DNA of 64,000 nucleotides from Bacteroides sp. UBA1773 (GCA_002315285.1 DCGR01000097.1:1-64000); one strand, 5' to 3'; shown: positions 16,294 through 26,475, counted from the first letter of the stretch. A program made the numbers and translations. Notes: a model not told the origin generated them from the letters alone.

Positions 16294-17472
16294 TTACAAA
16301 CGAAACTGTACGCCATCGGCACTGTGACAGATTATTGTCTGGTACTTATCAGACAAAGCAGGAAACTCCTTGAGATATGCTTCCGCAACCTTGGCAACAA
16401 TCTCCTCACGATAATCAGGATTGATAAGTGAAACACAACAACCTTTGAAACCAGCACCGGAAAACCTGCCTCCATAAATTCCTTTTGTGCGTGTCAGAAT
16501 GTCGTAGAGAGCCTTCAGTTCCGGACATCCGGTCTCCCAGTTGACAATAGACGATTCACCGCTCAAGAACGAAAGTTGCCCATAGGTCTCGATGTCGCCT
16601 TGACGCCATGCTTCTGCAGCACGCTCAACCCGCTCTTGTTCAGTGTACCAATGTTCCGCCCGCTTACGCCACGGTTCGGGCAATCGCGATTTATACGCCT
16701 CGAAGACATCGCGTGGCACATCGCGCAGATTCGTTTCATTGTACTTCCCATATTCAATACCCGCATAAGCCTTGAGGGCATAGGCAGCGCTACGGGCCTC
16801 ATCGACACGCATATTGAGTTTAGAACCAGTAAGATTACGTTCCATACCACTGAAAAAGATAACGATTTCGTAGGGTTTCATGTGATTACCTGTAGGAATC
16901 AACTCATAAGCATCATTCTGGGTATCTACAAAAAGCAAGTGATCTTTCTTCGCGAAAACTTCGCACGACTGATCGGAAACACCCACATTGACGCCTACAT
17001 AACAACGCTCGGCAAACAATGCCATATGGATGAGTTCGGTAGATGACAATTGTACATCGTTGACCTGAGCAAGCGCCTGCAAAAAGGAAATGGTCACCGC
17101 TGCCGATGAAGAAAGTCCGCCGATGGGCAGACTACCCTCAATCACCCCACAAAGTCCCATGTGCAACACATAGCGTTGACTCAAGGCTAATGTCGCTCCG
17201 CGCAAATAATCGGCCCAATCATCGACCTTACTCTCAGGGGTTTCCCTGATGTGCCACTGAGCTCGTTTTCCAAACTGTAGAGAGGTCAACTCAACAACAC
17301 CATTCCGTTTAGGACTGTAGGCCAAATGGATGCCACGATCAAGTGCCAGACCTGTAGTCTTGCCCAATCCGTAGTCCGAATGTGCCCCTACAGGCATCAC
17401 CCGTTGCGGACAAAAAGCCAACGAACCGGCCTCACGCCCATATATTTCGAGAAAGCGTTGCTGACAAAGCAT
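16294..17472 (-). CDS. galactokinase-family anomeric sugar kinase with GAH signature
   Basis: A GHMP kinase of 392 residues phosphorylating a sugar at C1. All three GHMP motifs are present: motif 1 region PQRVMPVGAHSDYG (residues 22-35), motif 2 PIGGLSSSAAVT near 115, and motif 3 FSGAGFKGCCVSL near 347. In true galactokinases motif 1 reads GRVNLIGEHTDYN, where the Glu contacts the O6 of galactose. Here it is Ala-30. P-x-R-x-x-P-x-G-A-H-x-D is the pattern I recall from plant galacturonokinases, so a uronic acid or another sugar with a changed C6 is a likely substrate (inference). Calling it galK would be premature. Upstream is korB (68 bases), downstream a nucleotidyltransferase. Confidence 0.82.
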   Translation of the reverse strand: MLCQQRFLEIYGREAGSLAFCPQRVMPVGAHSDYGLGKTTGLALDRGIHLAYSPKRNGVVELTSLQFGKRAQWHIRETPESKVDDWADYLRGATLALSQRYVLHMGLCGVIEGSLPIGGLSSSAAVTISFLQALAQVNDVQLSSTELIHMALFAERCYVGVNVGVSDQSCEVFAKKDHLLFVDTQNDAYELIPTGNHMKPYEIVIFFSGMERNLTGSKLNMRVDEARSAAYALKAYAGIEYGKYNETNLRDVPRDVFEAYKSRLPEPWRKRAEHWYTEQERVERAAEAWRQGDIETYGQLSFLSGESSIVNWETGCPELKALYDILTRTKGIYGGRFSGAGFKGCCVSLINPDYREEIVAKVAEAYLKEFPALSDKYQTIICHSADGVQFRL

Positions 17473-17540
17473 GGTTATTCAATCTTTACATTCACCTTCA
17501 AGAATCAACAGTTGATGGATGTCTAAAAGTTGACAATCCA

Positions 17541-18545
17541 TCATTTCACTTCCCAAATGTCATTCGTGAGCAGTAACTCCCGGAAATTATGGTATTTCTT
17601 CTTACTGCTAACCTCCTCTATCTGTTCGTGCACTGCATCATTGTAAGTCATATCGTCCACATCACGGATAACGCCCAAAGCGACAGGGAAGTCTGGCCCT
17701 TCCATCAATGCCAGCTTCAACTGCAAGGTGTTGTCCTGACAGTGAGCATCATGTACCAGGATATCCTTCTCCGTAACACCGTTCTCGCCCAATCGCACAA
17801 CCTTCAAGCCAAACCCATCCTGCATCAATCCAAATTCATGATTTTCACCAAACAACATGGGTTTACCATGTTCGAGCACGATGGCATTCTTGGATCGCCC
17901 TTCCTTGGTATAGACCGATTCGTGGGTACCATCATTGAAAATGACACAATTCTGAAGGATTTCACACACCGCTGCACCCTTATGCGCAGCCGCAGCCTTC
18001 AGTATCTCCACTGTGCCTACCGCATCAGTGGCTACCGCACGAGCAAAGAAACGTCCACGAGCGCCAAAACACAATTCCGCAGGACGAAAAGGGTCCTCCA
18101 CTGTGCCGTATGGACTCGACTTACTGACAAAGCCACGAGGAGAGGTGGGTGAATACTGACCTTTGGTCAAACCATAGATACGGTTGTTCAGAAGAATCAT
18201 GTTGATATCGACATTGCGACGGATAGCATGAATGAAGTGGTTGCCTCCAATGGCCAATCCATCGCCATCGCCACTGACCTGCCATACCGTAATGTCAGGA
18301 TTGGCCACCTTGAACCCCGTTGAGATAGCAGCTGCACGACCATGAATGGTTTGCATGGCGTAGGTATTCATATAATAAGGCAAACGACTGGAACATCCGA
18401 TTCCGGAAATGACGGCAGTTTCGTGAGGAGCCACACCAATTTCCGCCATCGCCTTGTGGAGCGAAGCCAAGAAGAAATGGTCACCACAACCCGGACACCA
18501 ACGAGGTTGCCCCTTCTTAAAATCTTTTGCTGTATAATTCGACAT
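17541..18545 (-). CDS. korB: 2-oxoglutarate (2-oxoacid):ferredoxin oxidoreductase, beta subunit
   Basis: The thiamine-diphosphate subunit of the enzyme that links decarboxylation of a 2-oxoacid to ferredoxin reduction in anaerobic metabolism. The 334-residue protein shows WCPGCGDHFFL near residue 16, SGDGDGLAIGGNHFIHA (the ThDP/Mg motif) and NNRIYGLTKGQYSPTS. It pairs with the fused alpha subunit 36 bases upstream. The spacer between them contains imperfect repeats of AATAGTAAA. The 2-oxoglutarate assignment rests on family resemblance and gene pairing; pyruvate or 2-ketoisovalerate remain possible. An inverted repeat TGATGGAT/ATCCATCA overlaps the end of the gene. Confidence 0.88.
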   Translation of the reverse strand: MSNYTAKDFKKGQPRWCPGCGDHFFLASLHKAMAEIGVAPHETAVISGIGCSSRLPYYMNTYAMQTIHGRAAAISTGFKVANPDITVWQVSGDGDGLAIGGNHFIHAIRRNVDINMILLNNRIYGLTKGQYSPTSPRGFVSKSSPYGTVEDPFRPAELCFGARGRFFARAVATDAVGTVEILKAAAAHKGAAVCEILQNCVIFNDGTHESVYTKEGRSKNAIVLEHGKPMLFGENHEFGLMQDGFGLKVVRLGENGVTEKDILVHDAHCQDNTLQLKLALMEGPDFPVALGVIRDVDDMTYNDAVHEQIEEVSSKKKYHNFRELLLTNDIWEVK

Positions 18546-18581
18546 CGTAGAGTTATTTACTATTTGACTATTTACTGTTTA

Positions 18582-20426
18582 CTATTTCACCATTGACATG
18601 AACGATTCGACCAGTTCGGAGACTACAAAAGGTTGCCCCTTCACTTGATTGAACTGATAAGGCACAAAGCCATCGACTTTCATGCGCAAATAACCGGCAA
18701 ACTGTCCTAAATTCTGCTCAGCGACAACCACCTTCGGATAACGACGAAGTGTCTCACACGTGTTCTTAGGCAGCGGATTCAGATATTGGAAATGAGCCAA
18801 GGCAACCTTTTTACCCGCCCTGTTCATTGTTTCCATAGCCGAATACAAATGACCGAAAGTACCACCAAAACCAACAATCAGCAATTCAGCATCATCCTTA
18901 CAACCATACACTTCGACATCGGGAACTTCAATTCTGGCTATCTTGTCGGCGCGCAAACGGCACATCATGTCGTGATTCTCTGGTTCTGTGGAAATAGCAC
19001 CTGTCCGACCGTCCTTTTCCAATCCTCCCAAGATATGTGCAAACCCCTCCCTTCCAGGAACAGCCCAATAGCGTACCCCTGTCTGTTCGTTGCGCTGGTA
19101 AGGAGTGTAATGACCCTTCATTTCTTCGGGAGCATAAGGAGGTGTAATGCTTGGGTAGTCCTTCAAATCGGGTAATCGCCATGCACTGGACCCATTGGCG
19201 ACAAAAGCATCGGTAAGCAACACAACTGGTGTCATATGCTCAAGCGCCATCTTGCAAGCTGCAAAGGCAGCATCGAAACAATTTGTGGGACTAATGGCTG
19301 CAATCACTGGCATAGGACTTTCGCCATTGCGCCCGAATAGTGCCTGCAACAAATCGGTTTGTTCGCTCTTCGTAGGAAGACCTGTAGAAGGACCTCCACG
19401 TTGCACATCGACAACCACCAATGGCAACTCCTGAATGACAGCCAAGTTCATGGCCTCACTCTTCAGGCAAACACCAGGACCTGATGTGCTTGTCACCGCC
19501 AAGGCTCCTGCAAAGGCAGCACCTACAGCCGAAGCACAGCCCGCAATTTCATCCTCGCATTGTACAGTAGTCACTCCCAACGACTTTTGCTTAGACAATT
19601 CGTGCAGAATGTCGGTAGCCGGAGTAATGGGATAAGAACCCAGATAGAGCCGCAAACCAGCTTTTTCAGCTGCAGCAATCAATCCGTATGCGGTGGCTTT
19701 GTTGCCACTAATGTCCATATACTTTCCGGGAACCTTGACCTTGGTCTCAATCTTATAGGTATGATTGACCGATGCATGGGTGTTGTGGCCATAATCGTAG
19801 CCTGCATGGATGACCTTGATGTTCGCTTCAGCAATGGCCGGTTTCTTCGCGAACTTTGCCCGCAGAAAACTTTCGGCCAAAGCAAGGTCACGATTGAAAA
19901 GCCAACATACAAGACCGAGTGCAAACATGTTACGGCACTTCAACATAGACTTGTTGTCCATACCCGTATCGGCCAAGCAGTCCTTTACCATCTGAGAAAT
20001 TGGCGCAGCTATCACATCTTGCCTGATACCCATTTCCTCAATAGGATTATCGGTTGTGAAGGCAGCCTTGTCGAGGTCGGCTTTCTGGAAGCAATCCGTA
20101 TCGATGATGATACATGCCGTTGATTTGGCGAACTTATATTGTGTCTTCAGTGCGGCGGCATTCATAGCCACCAACACATCGCACTTGTCGCCAGGAGTAA
20201 ACACCTTGCCCGAGCCAACATGTATCTGGAATCCTGACACACCTGTGAGAGATCCTTGTGGAGCACGTATGTCAGCGGGATAATCGGGAAATGTGGAAAT
20301 ATCATTGCCTACAGTGGCTGATACATTCGAAAAAATGTTGCCAGCAAGTTGCATGCCGTCACCTGAATCGCCTGAGAAACGAACCACAACCTGATCCAAT
20401 TCTTTGACTGTCATTTCTTCTGCCAT
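18582..20426 (-). CDS. korA: 2-oxoglutarate (2-oxoacid):ferredoxin oxidoreductase, fused gamma-alpha subunit
   Basis: A 614-residue fusion. Residues 1-190 form the gamma domain (VVRFSGDSGDGMQLAGNIF at the start, FTPGDKCDVLVAMN). The rest is the alpha subunit (YLGSYPITPATDILHELS, QCEDEIAGCASAVGAA, TSTSGPGVCLKSEAMNLA). The C-terminal domain (LLIVGFGGTFGHLYSAME) matches the OorA/KorA end. Gamma-alpha fusion is usual in Bacteroidetes and actinobacteria. No delta (ferredoxin) subunit is seen nearby. Expressed from a well-formed promoter at 20465-20495. Confidence 0.92.
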   Translation of the reverse strand: MAEEMTVKELDQVVVRFSGDSGDGMQLAGNIFSNVSATVGNDISTFPDYPADIRAPQGSLTGVSGFQIHVGSGKVFTPGDKCDVLVAMNAAALKTQYKFAKSTACIIIDTDCFQKADLDKAAFTTDNPIEEMGIRQDVIAAPISQMVKDCLADTGMDNKSMLKCRNMFALGLVCWLFNRDLALAESFLRAKFAKKPAIAEANIKVIHAGYDYGHNTHASVNHTYKIETKVKVPGKYMDISGNKATAYGLIAAAEKAGLRLYLGSYPITPATDILHELSKQKSLGVTTVQCEDEIAGCASAVGAAFAGALAVTSTSGPGVCLKSEAMNLAVIQELPLVVVDVQRGGPSTGLPTKSEQTDLLQALFGRNGESPMPVIAAISPTNCFDAAFAACKMALEHMTPVVLLTDAFVANGSSAWRLPDLKDYPSITPPYAPEEMKGHYTPYQRNEQTGVRYWAVPGREGFAHILGGLEKDGRTGAISTEPENHDMMCRLRADKIARIEVPDVEVYGCKDDAELLIVGFGGTFGHLYSAMETMNRAGKKVALAHFQYLNPLPKNTCETLRRYPKVVVAEQNLGQFAGYLRMKVDGFVPYQFNQVKGQPFVVSELVESFMSMVK

Positions 20427-20464
20427 AATTATGCTATTTTTGTTTGCTTTATTTTATTAACGTG

Positions 20465-20495
20465 CAAATTTCGGAAAGTTATTTTTATCTGCAAA
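20465..20495 (-). promoter_or_regulatory. promoter of korAB
   Basis: Minus strand: TTTG (20492-20495), 19 bases, then GAAATTTG (20465-20472), close to the consensus TTTG-N19-TAnnTTTG. The gene starts about 38 bases downstream. Confidence 0.6.
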
Positions 20496-20576
20496 ACAAA
20501 ACACTCAAAAAAGCATTGTTACATAGCCGTTTCAATGTTTTTTCCGCAAAGCATCCCATTTTCACGAAAAAAGTAT

Positions 20577-20584
20577 TACCTTTG
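20577..20584 (+). promoter_or_regulatory. -7 element of the tRNA-Arg promoter
   Basis: TACCTTTG is a perfect TAnnTTTG, ending 29 bases before the tRNA. A clear -33 TTTG is not visible. Confidence 0.6.
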
Positions 20585-20613
20585 TACCGACTTGGAAAAA
20601 CCAATCGGAACAA

Positions 20614-20685
20614 GGTCCCGTAGTTCAACGGATAGAACGGAAGTTTCCTAAACTTTTGATACGAGTTCGATTCTCGTCGGGACTA
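20614..20685 (+). tRNA. tRNA-Arg (anticodon CCT)
   Basis: A cloverleaf can be drawn. The acceptor stem is GGTCCCG/CGGGACT. The D arm is GTTCAACGGATAGAAC. The anticodon stem is GAAGT/ACTTT, around the loop TTCCTAA with anticodon CCT. The T arm is ACGAG-TTCGATT-CTCGT. The CCA end is not encoded (ACTACT follows). Confidence 0.92.
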
Positions 20686-20741
20686 CTTTCTCGCATAAAC
20701 CCTTCCCCGAGTATCTCCAACCACCTTACAATGGAATAGCT

Positions 20742-21704
20742 CTATACATATGTTTCCAAGAATTTCAAGGTTCCTTCGACTACCACACTTTGAGTCGTGG
20801 CGGGGAACAACACAGACTGCCCGGCATGGACCTGCATGGTGCAACCTGTTTCATCGGTGATTGACCCTTCGCCTTCCATGAATACATAAATCACAAATGA
20901 ATCGAGTTCACTATAGTCCATTGTCATTGATTCCGTAAGATCGTAGAGAGAAGTGGTGAAATAAGGACATGAAACCAATTCAACAGGTTCATTCTTCACG
21001 GACACATAATGTGTACGATAATCATCAAGCACGGTATAGTCTATCGCATCCTTCGACAATTCGGTATGCAACTCTCTGGTGTTTCCATGTTCATCGACCC
21101 TATTGAAATCATAAATACGATAGGTGATGTTGGATGTCTGCTGAATTTCCGCAATGAAGCAACCTTTTCCAATACTATGTATTCGTCCCGCGGGGAGGAA
21201 AAAGACATCGCCATTCTGAAGTGGATAATTGGTCAACGCATCGCAAATGGTATTGGATTCTACCATTTGGGTATATTCCGCTGGAGTGATTCGCTTGTTC
21301 AATCCAGAACGCAGATGGGCTTTCCCATTGTTGTTGTCGATGACATACCACATTTCGGTTTTCCCCATCGAATTGTGACGATGTCTTGCCAGTTCGTCGT
21401 CAGGATGAACCTGAATGGACAAATCCTGTTTGGCATCAATGAACTTGACAAGCAAGGGAAAGCAATTGCCAAAGCGTTCATAATTTTCCTTGCCGACCAA
21501 ATCGGCCTGATAAGTACGAACCAACTGGCTGAGGTTCATTCCCTTGTCAGGACCACTACTTACCACGGACTCATCACCAGGCACATCGGAAATTTCCCAA
21601 CTTTCACCCACCTGGTTTTGTGAACAATCGAGCTGTTTAAAAGGAATAATCTTGGCTCCACCCCATAGTGTGGATTTCAAGATAGGATTAAAAGTATAGA
21701 ACAT
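20742..21704 (-). CDS. manA: mannose-6-phosphate isomerase, class I
   Basis: Interconverts mannose-6-phosphate and fructose-6-phosphate, feeding GDP-mannose and GDP-fucose. A zinc enzyme of the cupin fold with about 320 residues from the ATG at 21704 (MFYTFNPILKSTLWGG); a start 33 bases upstream would overlap trkH and is less likely. Visible ligand segments are QVHPDDELAR, GKTEMWYVI and FFLPAGRIHSIGKG. The short form without the long insert is typical of Firmicutes and Bacteroidetes. Last gene of the operon dxs-trkA-trkH-manA, 17 bases after trkH. Supplies precursors for the surface polysaccharides encoded elsewhere in the window (inference). Confidence 0.92.
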   Translation of the reverse strand: MFYTFNPILKSTLWGGAKIIPFKQLDCSQNQVGESWEISDVPGDESVVSSGPDKGMNLSQLVRTYQADLVGKENYERFGNCFPLLVKFIDAKQDLSIQVHPDDELARHRHNSMGKTEMWYVIDNNNGKAHLRSGLNKRITPAEYTQMVESNTICDALTNYPLQNGDVFFLPAGRIHSIGKGCFIAEIQQTSNITYRIYDFNRVDEHGNTRELHTELSKDAIDYTVLDDYRTHYVSVKNEPVELVSCPYFTTSLYDLTESMTMDYSELDSFVIYVFMEGEGSITDETGCTMQVHAGQSVLFPATTQSVVVEGTLKFLETYV

Positions 21705-21721
21705 AACAATATCAAGAATAA

Positions 21722-23176
21722 TCAACGTTTTGTCCAAAAAGTAGGTGATAACAAGAGCAATACACTAAATAGTTCCAAACGGCCTATCAACATCAGGAAA
21801 GAGCACAACCACTTCGCCGCTACCGAGATGGAACCCAAATCACTTATCGGTCCATCGACTCCCAAAGCCGCCCCCACATTGCTGATGCAACACATTACCA
21901 AACCAAACGAATCACGATAATGGATGCCAAAAGCTATAAGAAGAAACCAAGCACATGCCACTATGAAAATATACACAAACGTAAAGCCCAAGACCGCACT
22001 TCTGATGTCCTGTGAAATGACTTGTCCACTGATGCGAATGGGAAGTACGGCATTGGGATGAAGAATGCGGCGGAACTGATTGCGTGTAGCCTTGACCATA
22101 ATGGCCAAACGAATACACTTGATTCCACCCGAGGTAGATCCTGAACAAGCTCCAAAAAACATGATCAGCGGAAGACAAGCCCATAACAACTGTGTCCAAC
22201 GATGAAACTCCGCAGTCTCAAAGCCTGTGGTCGTAAGCACTGAGATGACCTGGAAAAATGCCTGGCGGAAACTCTCTTCAAATGTGAAAGGAGACGTGAA
22301 GAATAATCCCAGGCCGATGAATGTTCCCAAAAACAAGACGATAAAGATGTAATAGCGCACCTCAGTATTGCGCCAAAGCTTCCGGAAATCAAAACGGAAA
22401 AGCGAAAAGTACAGCAAAGTAAAATTGACTCCTGACAAGAACATGAACGCCATGATGATGTATTCTATCAGTGGAGAATGGAATGCTGCCACGCTGGCAT
22501 TGCAATTGGAGAATCCACCAGTAGCCGTAGTCGCCAACGCATGACAAACACTATCAAACCAATTCATGCCAGCCAAGCAAAGCAAACCGATTTCGACCAA
22601 AGTCAGAAGAAGATAAATCGACCATATCCAACGTGCAGTGACCTCAATGCGCGGACTGATTTTCTGATATGACGTGCCTGTCGCCTCTGCCGCAAACAGT
22701 TTCATGCCTCCGACCCCAAACACCGGCAGAACAGCTATGGTAAAAAACACGATGCCCAAACCACCTATCCACTGGGTAAGACAACGCCAAAACATCAACC
22801 CATGAGGCAAGATTTCAACATCTTTCAAAATAGTGGCACCAGTTGTCGTGAAACCAGACATCGTTTCGAAAAATGCATCAGTCACATTGGATATGTAACC
22901 ACTTATCAGAAAAGGCAACATGCCAAATATGGAAAACAATATCCAAGCAACAACCACAATGAAATATCCGTCACGCCGTCCCAACCGTCGTTCCGCATTC
23001 CTACCCACAAACGAAAGAATGCCACCGACTACGGCAGTGGCGAGAGCAGACCAAAGGAAAGGCAGCATGTCAGTCTCGTGGAATGCATAGCCAAAGCACG
23101 AACAAACTGTCAGGATTCCCGCTTCAATGTAAAGCAAGAATCCCATAATGCGGCATATCATTCGGACATTAATCAT
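21722..23176 (-). CDS. trkH: TrkH-type potassium uptake channel subunit
   Basis: Integral inner-membrane K+ transporter subunit of 484 residues with about ten hydrophobic segments. The four pore loops can be traced through SGFTTTGATIL (residues 106-116), ATTATGGFSNCN, VLTTTGFETAEF and ISNVGAALGVDGP, each with the expected selectivity-filter Gly. Its ATG overlaps the trkA stop (TGATG), so the channel and its gating subunit are translated together. Confidence 0.94.
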   Translation of the reverse strand: MINVRMICRIMGFLLYIEAGILTVCSCFGYAFHETDMLPFLWSALATAVVGGILSFVGRNAERRLGRRDGYFIVVVAWILFSIFGMLPFLISGYISNVTDAFFETMSGFTTTGATILKDVEILPHGLMFWRCLTQWIGGLGIVFFTIAVLPVFGVGGMKLFAAEATGTSYQKISPRIEVTARWIWSIYLLLTLVEIGLLCLAGMNWFDSVCHALATTATGGFSNCNASVAAFHSPLIEYIIMAFMFLSGVNFTLLYFSLFRFDFRKLWRNTEVRYYIFIVLFLGTFIGLGLFFTSPFTFEESFRQAFFQVISVLTTTGFETAEFHRWTQLLWACLPLIMFFGACSGSTSGGIKCIRLAIMVKATRNQFRRILHPNAVLPIRISGQVISQDIRSAVLGFTFVYIFIVACAWFLLIAFGIHYRDSFGLVMCCISNVGAALGVDGPISDLGSISVAAKWLCSFLMLIGRLELFSVLLLLSPTFWTKR

Positions 23177-24516
23177 CAGCGGAAAAATCTTTCAGCCTTA
23201 CCAATCATATTTTCCAAGCAAAACACCACCACATGATCACCAGCTTGAATCTGTGTGGCACCAGTAACCAACATACCCTTATCGTTGCGCAACATGCCTC
23301 CTATGGTAATTCCCTTGGGCAAACCCATCGACTTAATCGGATGTTTTGTGATATATGCTCCTTCCTTGACCACAAACTCTGCCACGTCGGCATTGGCAAA
23401 TGTCAGACATTTCACATTCTCCACATCCGCATCGAGCATCATCTGGTAAATACAGCTTGCCGCTATCTTCTTCTTGTTGATGATGGTACTGATGTCCATG
23501 CTGTCGGCCATTGATATGTAATCCATGTTTTCCACCTCTGCCACCGTTTTCCCTGCACCTAACTGCTTTGCCGCCAAACAAGCCAGGATATTGGTCTCGG
23601 AGTTACCCGTAAGGGCGACAAAAGCCTGTGCATTCTTGATGTCCTCCTCTCTCAGGAAATCCATGTCACTGCCATCACCATTGATGATCAGAGTATCATC
23701 ATCGCACTTCTCTGTCAGCCACTGACAACGCTCCAGGTCTTTTTCAATGATCTTTATCCTCATCGACTCAGGAGCATACTGGGAAACGCGGACAGCTATG
23801 CGACTTCCGCCCATGATGAACACATTGCGCATTTCTGGATAATGATCCTTCCCCACAAGTGTACGAATGCCAGGAACATGCTCCTTGGGGGTGGTAAAAT
23901 ATGCCATGTCATTTTCCCGCAACATGTCGCGCCCTCCTGGAATGATAGTCTCATTGCCACGACGAATGGCCACCACATGGAAGGGAATGTCGCTATCTCC
24001 CAATTCACTAAGCGGAACATTCAGAATTTGGGAGTTTTCACGCATTTTCGTTCCAATAAGTACCAGTGTACCTCCACAAAACTCCCACCACTGACGAAGC
24101 CAAGTAGTGCGTATGGCATCCAACAATTCGCGTGCCGCCAACATTTCTGGATAAATAAGCGAATGTATCCCAAGTGTCTTCAAAAAATCGGCATTCTTCG
24201 GTATCAGATACTCAGGATTGTCAATTCGGGCAACCGTTTTCTTTGCACCCAAATTATTGGCAAACATGCAAGCCGTGATGTTGCGGCTCTCCTCTGGCAT
24301 TACAGCAACGAACAGGTCAGCATCCTCCACTCCCGCATTTTTCAAAGCAAAAATGGATGTCGGAGAATCCTTCACCGTCAACAAATCGAAATTGGAACTC
24401 AACTTCATCAACCGTTCCTCACTTTCATCAATCAAGGTGATGCTATGACGTTCGCCTGAAAGCATCTTTGCCAAATGAGTCCCTACAGCTCCTGCCCCTG
24501 CTATGATTACCTTCAT
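23176..24516 (-). CDS. trkA: Trk potassium uptake regulator, NAD-binding
   Basis: Cytoplasmic gating protein for TrkH with two RCK (TrkA-N/TrkA-C) repeats. The start at 24516 gives [19 protein letters not shown], a dinucleotide-binding loop at the N-terminus. The second repeat begins near residue 230 ([18 protein letters not shown]), with [13 protein letters not shown] as the acidic strand end. About 446 residues, the normal length of a double-repeat TrkA. Its start codon overlaps the dxs stop by ATGA. The frame stays open 57 bases further upstream within dxs, but that extension has no merit. Confidence 0.94.
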   Translation of the reverse strand: MKVIIAGAGAVGTHLAKMLSGERHSITLIDESEERLMKLSSNFDLLTVKDSPTSIFALKNAGVEDADLFVAVMPEESRNITACMFANNLGAKKTVARIDNPEYLIPKNADFLKTLGIHSLIYPEMLAARELLDAIRTTWLRQWWEFCGGTLVLIGTKMRENSQILNVPLSELGDSDIPFHVVAIRRGNETIIPGGRDMLRENDMAYFTTPKEHVPGIRTLVGKDHYPEMRNVFIMGGSRIAVRVSQYAPESMRIKIIEKDLERCQWLTEKCDDDTLIINGDGSDMDFLREEDIKNAQAFVALTGNSETNILACLAAKQLGAGKTVAEVENMDYISMADSMDISTIINKKKIAASCIYQMMLDADVENVKCLTFANADVAEFVVKEGAYITKHPIKSMGLPKGITIGGMLRNDKGMLVTGATQIQAGDHVVVFCLENMIGKAERFFR

Positions 24517-26423
24517 GATCCCTTTATTTTTGATTCCATATATCTTACTATGCCCATCACATCCAATCCACATAGTTTCCTAAGCTCAGACACGCTTCCA
24601 TGAGCGACAAACTCGTCGGGCAGTCCCATCCGATAAATCACAGGACAATAGCCCTTATCGACCATAAATTCCATCACTGCACTACCCATGCCCCCGTTCC
24701 GGACTCCATCCTCGATTGTAAACACCTTTCCATATCGCTGCCCTATCTGACCCAGCATCGATTCGTCGAGCGGTTTCAAGAAACGGAGGTCATAATGTGC
24801 CACCGAAAGGCCTGTCGTGCGCTCAAGTTCCTCGATGGCCGCCGCTGCCACATGCCCTATCGGCCCGATGCTGATAAGCGCGGCATCATTGCCCGACTTC
24901 AGTTGCCGGCCTGTGCCTACAGGTATTTCCTCCAATGGACATTTCCAATCGACCGACGAACCTCTTCCCCGCGGATAACGGATCACAAAAGGGCCACGCC
25001 CGGCAAGCTGGGCCGTAAACATCAATCGTCGCAACTCCTGCTCATCGTAGGGTGAGGCAATGGTCAGATTGGGAATCGGACGCAGGAAAGCCATATCGAA
25101 AGCCCCATGATGCGTAGGACCATCCTCGCCTACCAATCCCGCACGGTCTATGCACAACACCACAGGCAAGCGTTGTATGGCGACATCATGTATCACATTG
25201 TCGTAAGCACGCTGCACAAACGAGGAATAAATGTTGCAGAAAGGCAAGAGTCCATCCTTTGCCATACCCCCGGAAAAGGTCACCGCATGTCCCTCGGCTA
25301 TCCCCACATCGAACACCCGCTGTGGCATCGCCTGCATCATCACCTTCATGGAACAACCCGATGGCATGGCTGGAGTGACTCCTACAATGCGTTCGTTCTG
25401 CTTAGCCAATTCCAATAACGTCTCGCCAAAAACTTCCTGATAAAGGGGAGGAAGACCTTCGGTGCGCCGCACATACCGCTCACCCGTGTTCTTGTCGAAA
25501 CATCCTGGAGCATGCCAAGTAGCAGGATCCTTCTCCGCAGCGGGAAAACCCTTCCCCTTAACCGTATGTATGTGGAGCAACTTAGGTCCTTCCATGTCCT
25601 TTATGTCACACAATATCCTTACGAGGTTTTTCACATCATGCCCATTCGATGGACCGAAATACCTGATGTTCAGACCTTCAAAAATATTGTGCTGATGCAT
25701 CATCATGGCCTTGACGCTATTGTTGAAACGTATCAGGCGTTTCCGACGATCGTCGGTCAGAATGCCAAAGGCACTGAACAACTTCGACAAGACATATCGG
25801 ATGTCATTGTACTCCTTCGACGTGTGCAAATCGAGCAAATATTGCCTCAATCCACCCACGCAACGGTCGATAGCCATGTTGTTGTCGTTCAGAATAATCA
25901 GCAGATTGTTGGGTATGACAGACGCATTGTTCAACCCTTCGAAAGCCAGTCCGCCCCCCATTGAGCCATCGCCAATCACCACCACCACCTTACGGTCGTT
26001 CCTACCCTCTTGGGCAGCAGCCACAGCCATGCCCAACGCAGCCGAAATGGAATTGGAGGCATGGCCAGCCGTAAAGCTATCGTATGGGCTCTCGTCGGGC
26101 GATGGGAAAGGGCGCAAGCCATTCAGCTTGCGGTTCGTACAAAACACATCGCGTCGGCCTGTAAGTATCTTGTGTCCGTAAGCCTGATGCCCGACATCCC
26201 ACACGATACGGTCATCAGGAGTATTGAACACATAATGCAATGCCACCGTCAATTCCACCGTGCCCAAGTTAGATGCAAAATGTCCCGAATTGCGCGACAG
26301 CTCATCAATGATCTTTCGCCGCAATTCGTCACAGACCACCGGAAGCTCGTCCAAAGGGACCTTGCGCAAGTCGGCGGGTGAATCAATCGAAGACAGATAC
26401 TTGTATATGTCGTCTTGTTCCAT
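24513..26423 (-). CDS. dxs: 1-deoxy-D-xylulose-5-phosphate synthase
   Basis: Condenses pyruvate and glyceraldehyde-3-phosphate to DXP, the first step of the MEP isoprenoid route. About 636 residues from the ATG at 26423 ([13 protein letters not shown]). Seen are [49 protein letters not shown] (ThDP motif), and the transketolase domain with [18 protein letters not shown], followed by the C-terminal domain with [15 protein letters not shown]. Head of the operon with trkA, trkH and manA, from the promoter at 26446-26453. Confidence 0.96.
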   Translation of the reverse strand: MEQDDIYKYLSSIDSPADLRKVPLDELPVVCDELRRKIIDELSRNSGHFASNLGTVELTVALHYVFNTPDDRIVWDVGHQAYGHKILTGRRDVFCTNRKLNGLRPFPSPDESPYDSFTAGHASNSISAALGMAVAAAQEGRNDRKVVVVIGDGSMGGGLAFEGLNNASVIPNNLLIILNDNNMAIDRCVGGLRQYLLDLHTSKEYNDIRYVLSKLFSAFGILTDDRRKRLIRFNNSVKAMMMHQHNIFEGLNIRYFGPSNGHDVKNLVRILCDIKDMEGPKLLHIHTVKGKGFPAAEKDPATWHAPGCFDKNTGERYVRRTEGLPPLYQEVFGETLLELAKQNERIVGVTPAMPSGCSMKVMMQAMPQRVFDVGIAEGHAVTFSGGMAKDGLLPFCNIYSSFVQRAYDNVIHDVAIQRLPVVLCIDRAGLVGEDGPTHHGAFDMAFLRPIPNLTIASPYDEQELRRLMFTAQLAGRGPFVIRYPRGRGSSVDWKCPLEEIPVGTGRQLKSGNDAALISIGPIGHVAAAAIEELERTTGLSVAHYDLRFLKPLDESMLGQIGQRYGKVFTIEDGVRNGGMGSAVMEFMVDKGYCPVIYRMGLPDEFVAHGSVSELRKLCGLDVMGIVRYMESKIKGS

Positions 26424-26445
26424 CGTCACAAACACATTTAGCTTA

Positions 26446-26453
26446 CAAAAATA
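26446..26453 (-). promoter_or_regulatory. -7 element of the dxs operon promoter
   Basis: TATTTTTG on the minus strand matches TAnnTTTG, 22 bases before the dxs ATG. It lies back to back with the plus-strand promoter at 26476. Confidence 0.55.
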
Positions 26454-26475
26454 CACTTTTTATATGAAATGTCCG

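Noticed and set aside
17513..17542. Inverted repeat TGATGGAT/ATCCATCA as korB terminator
   Set aside because: One arm overlaps the korB stop, the stem is short and no T-run follows; kept only as a note in korB.
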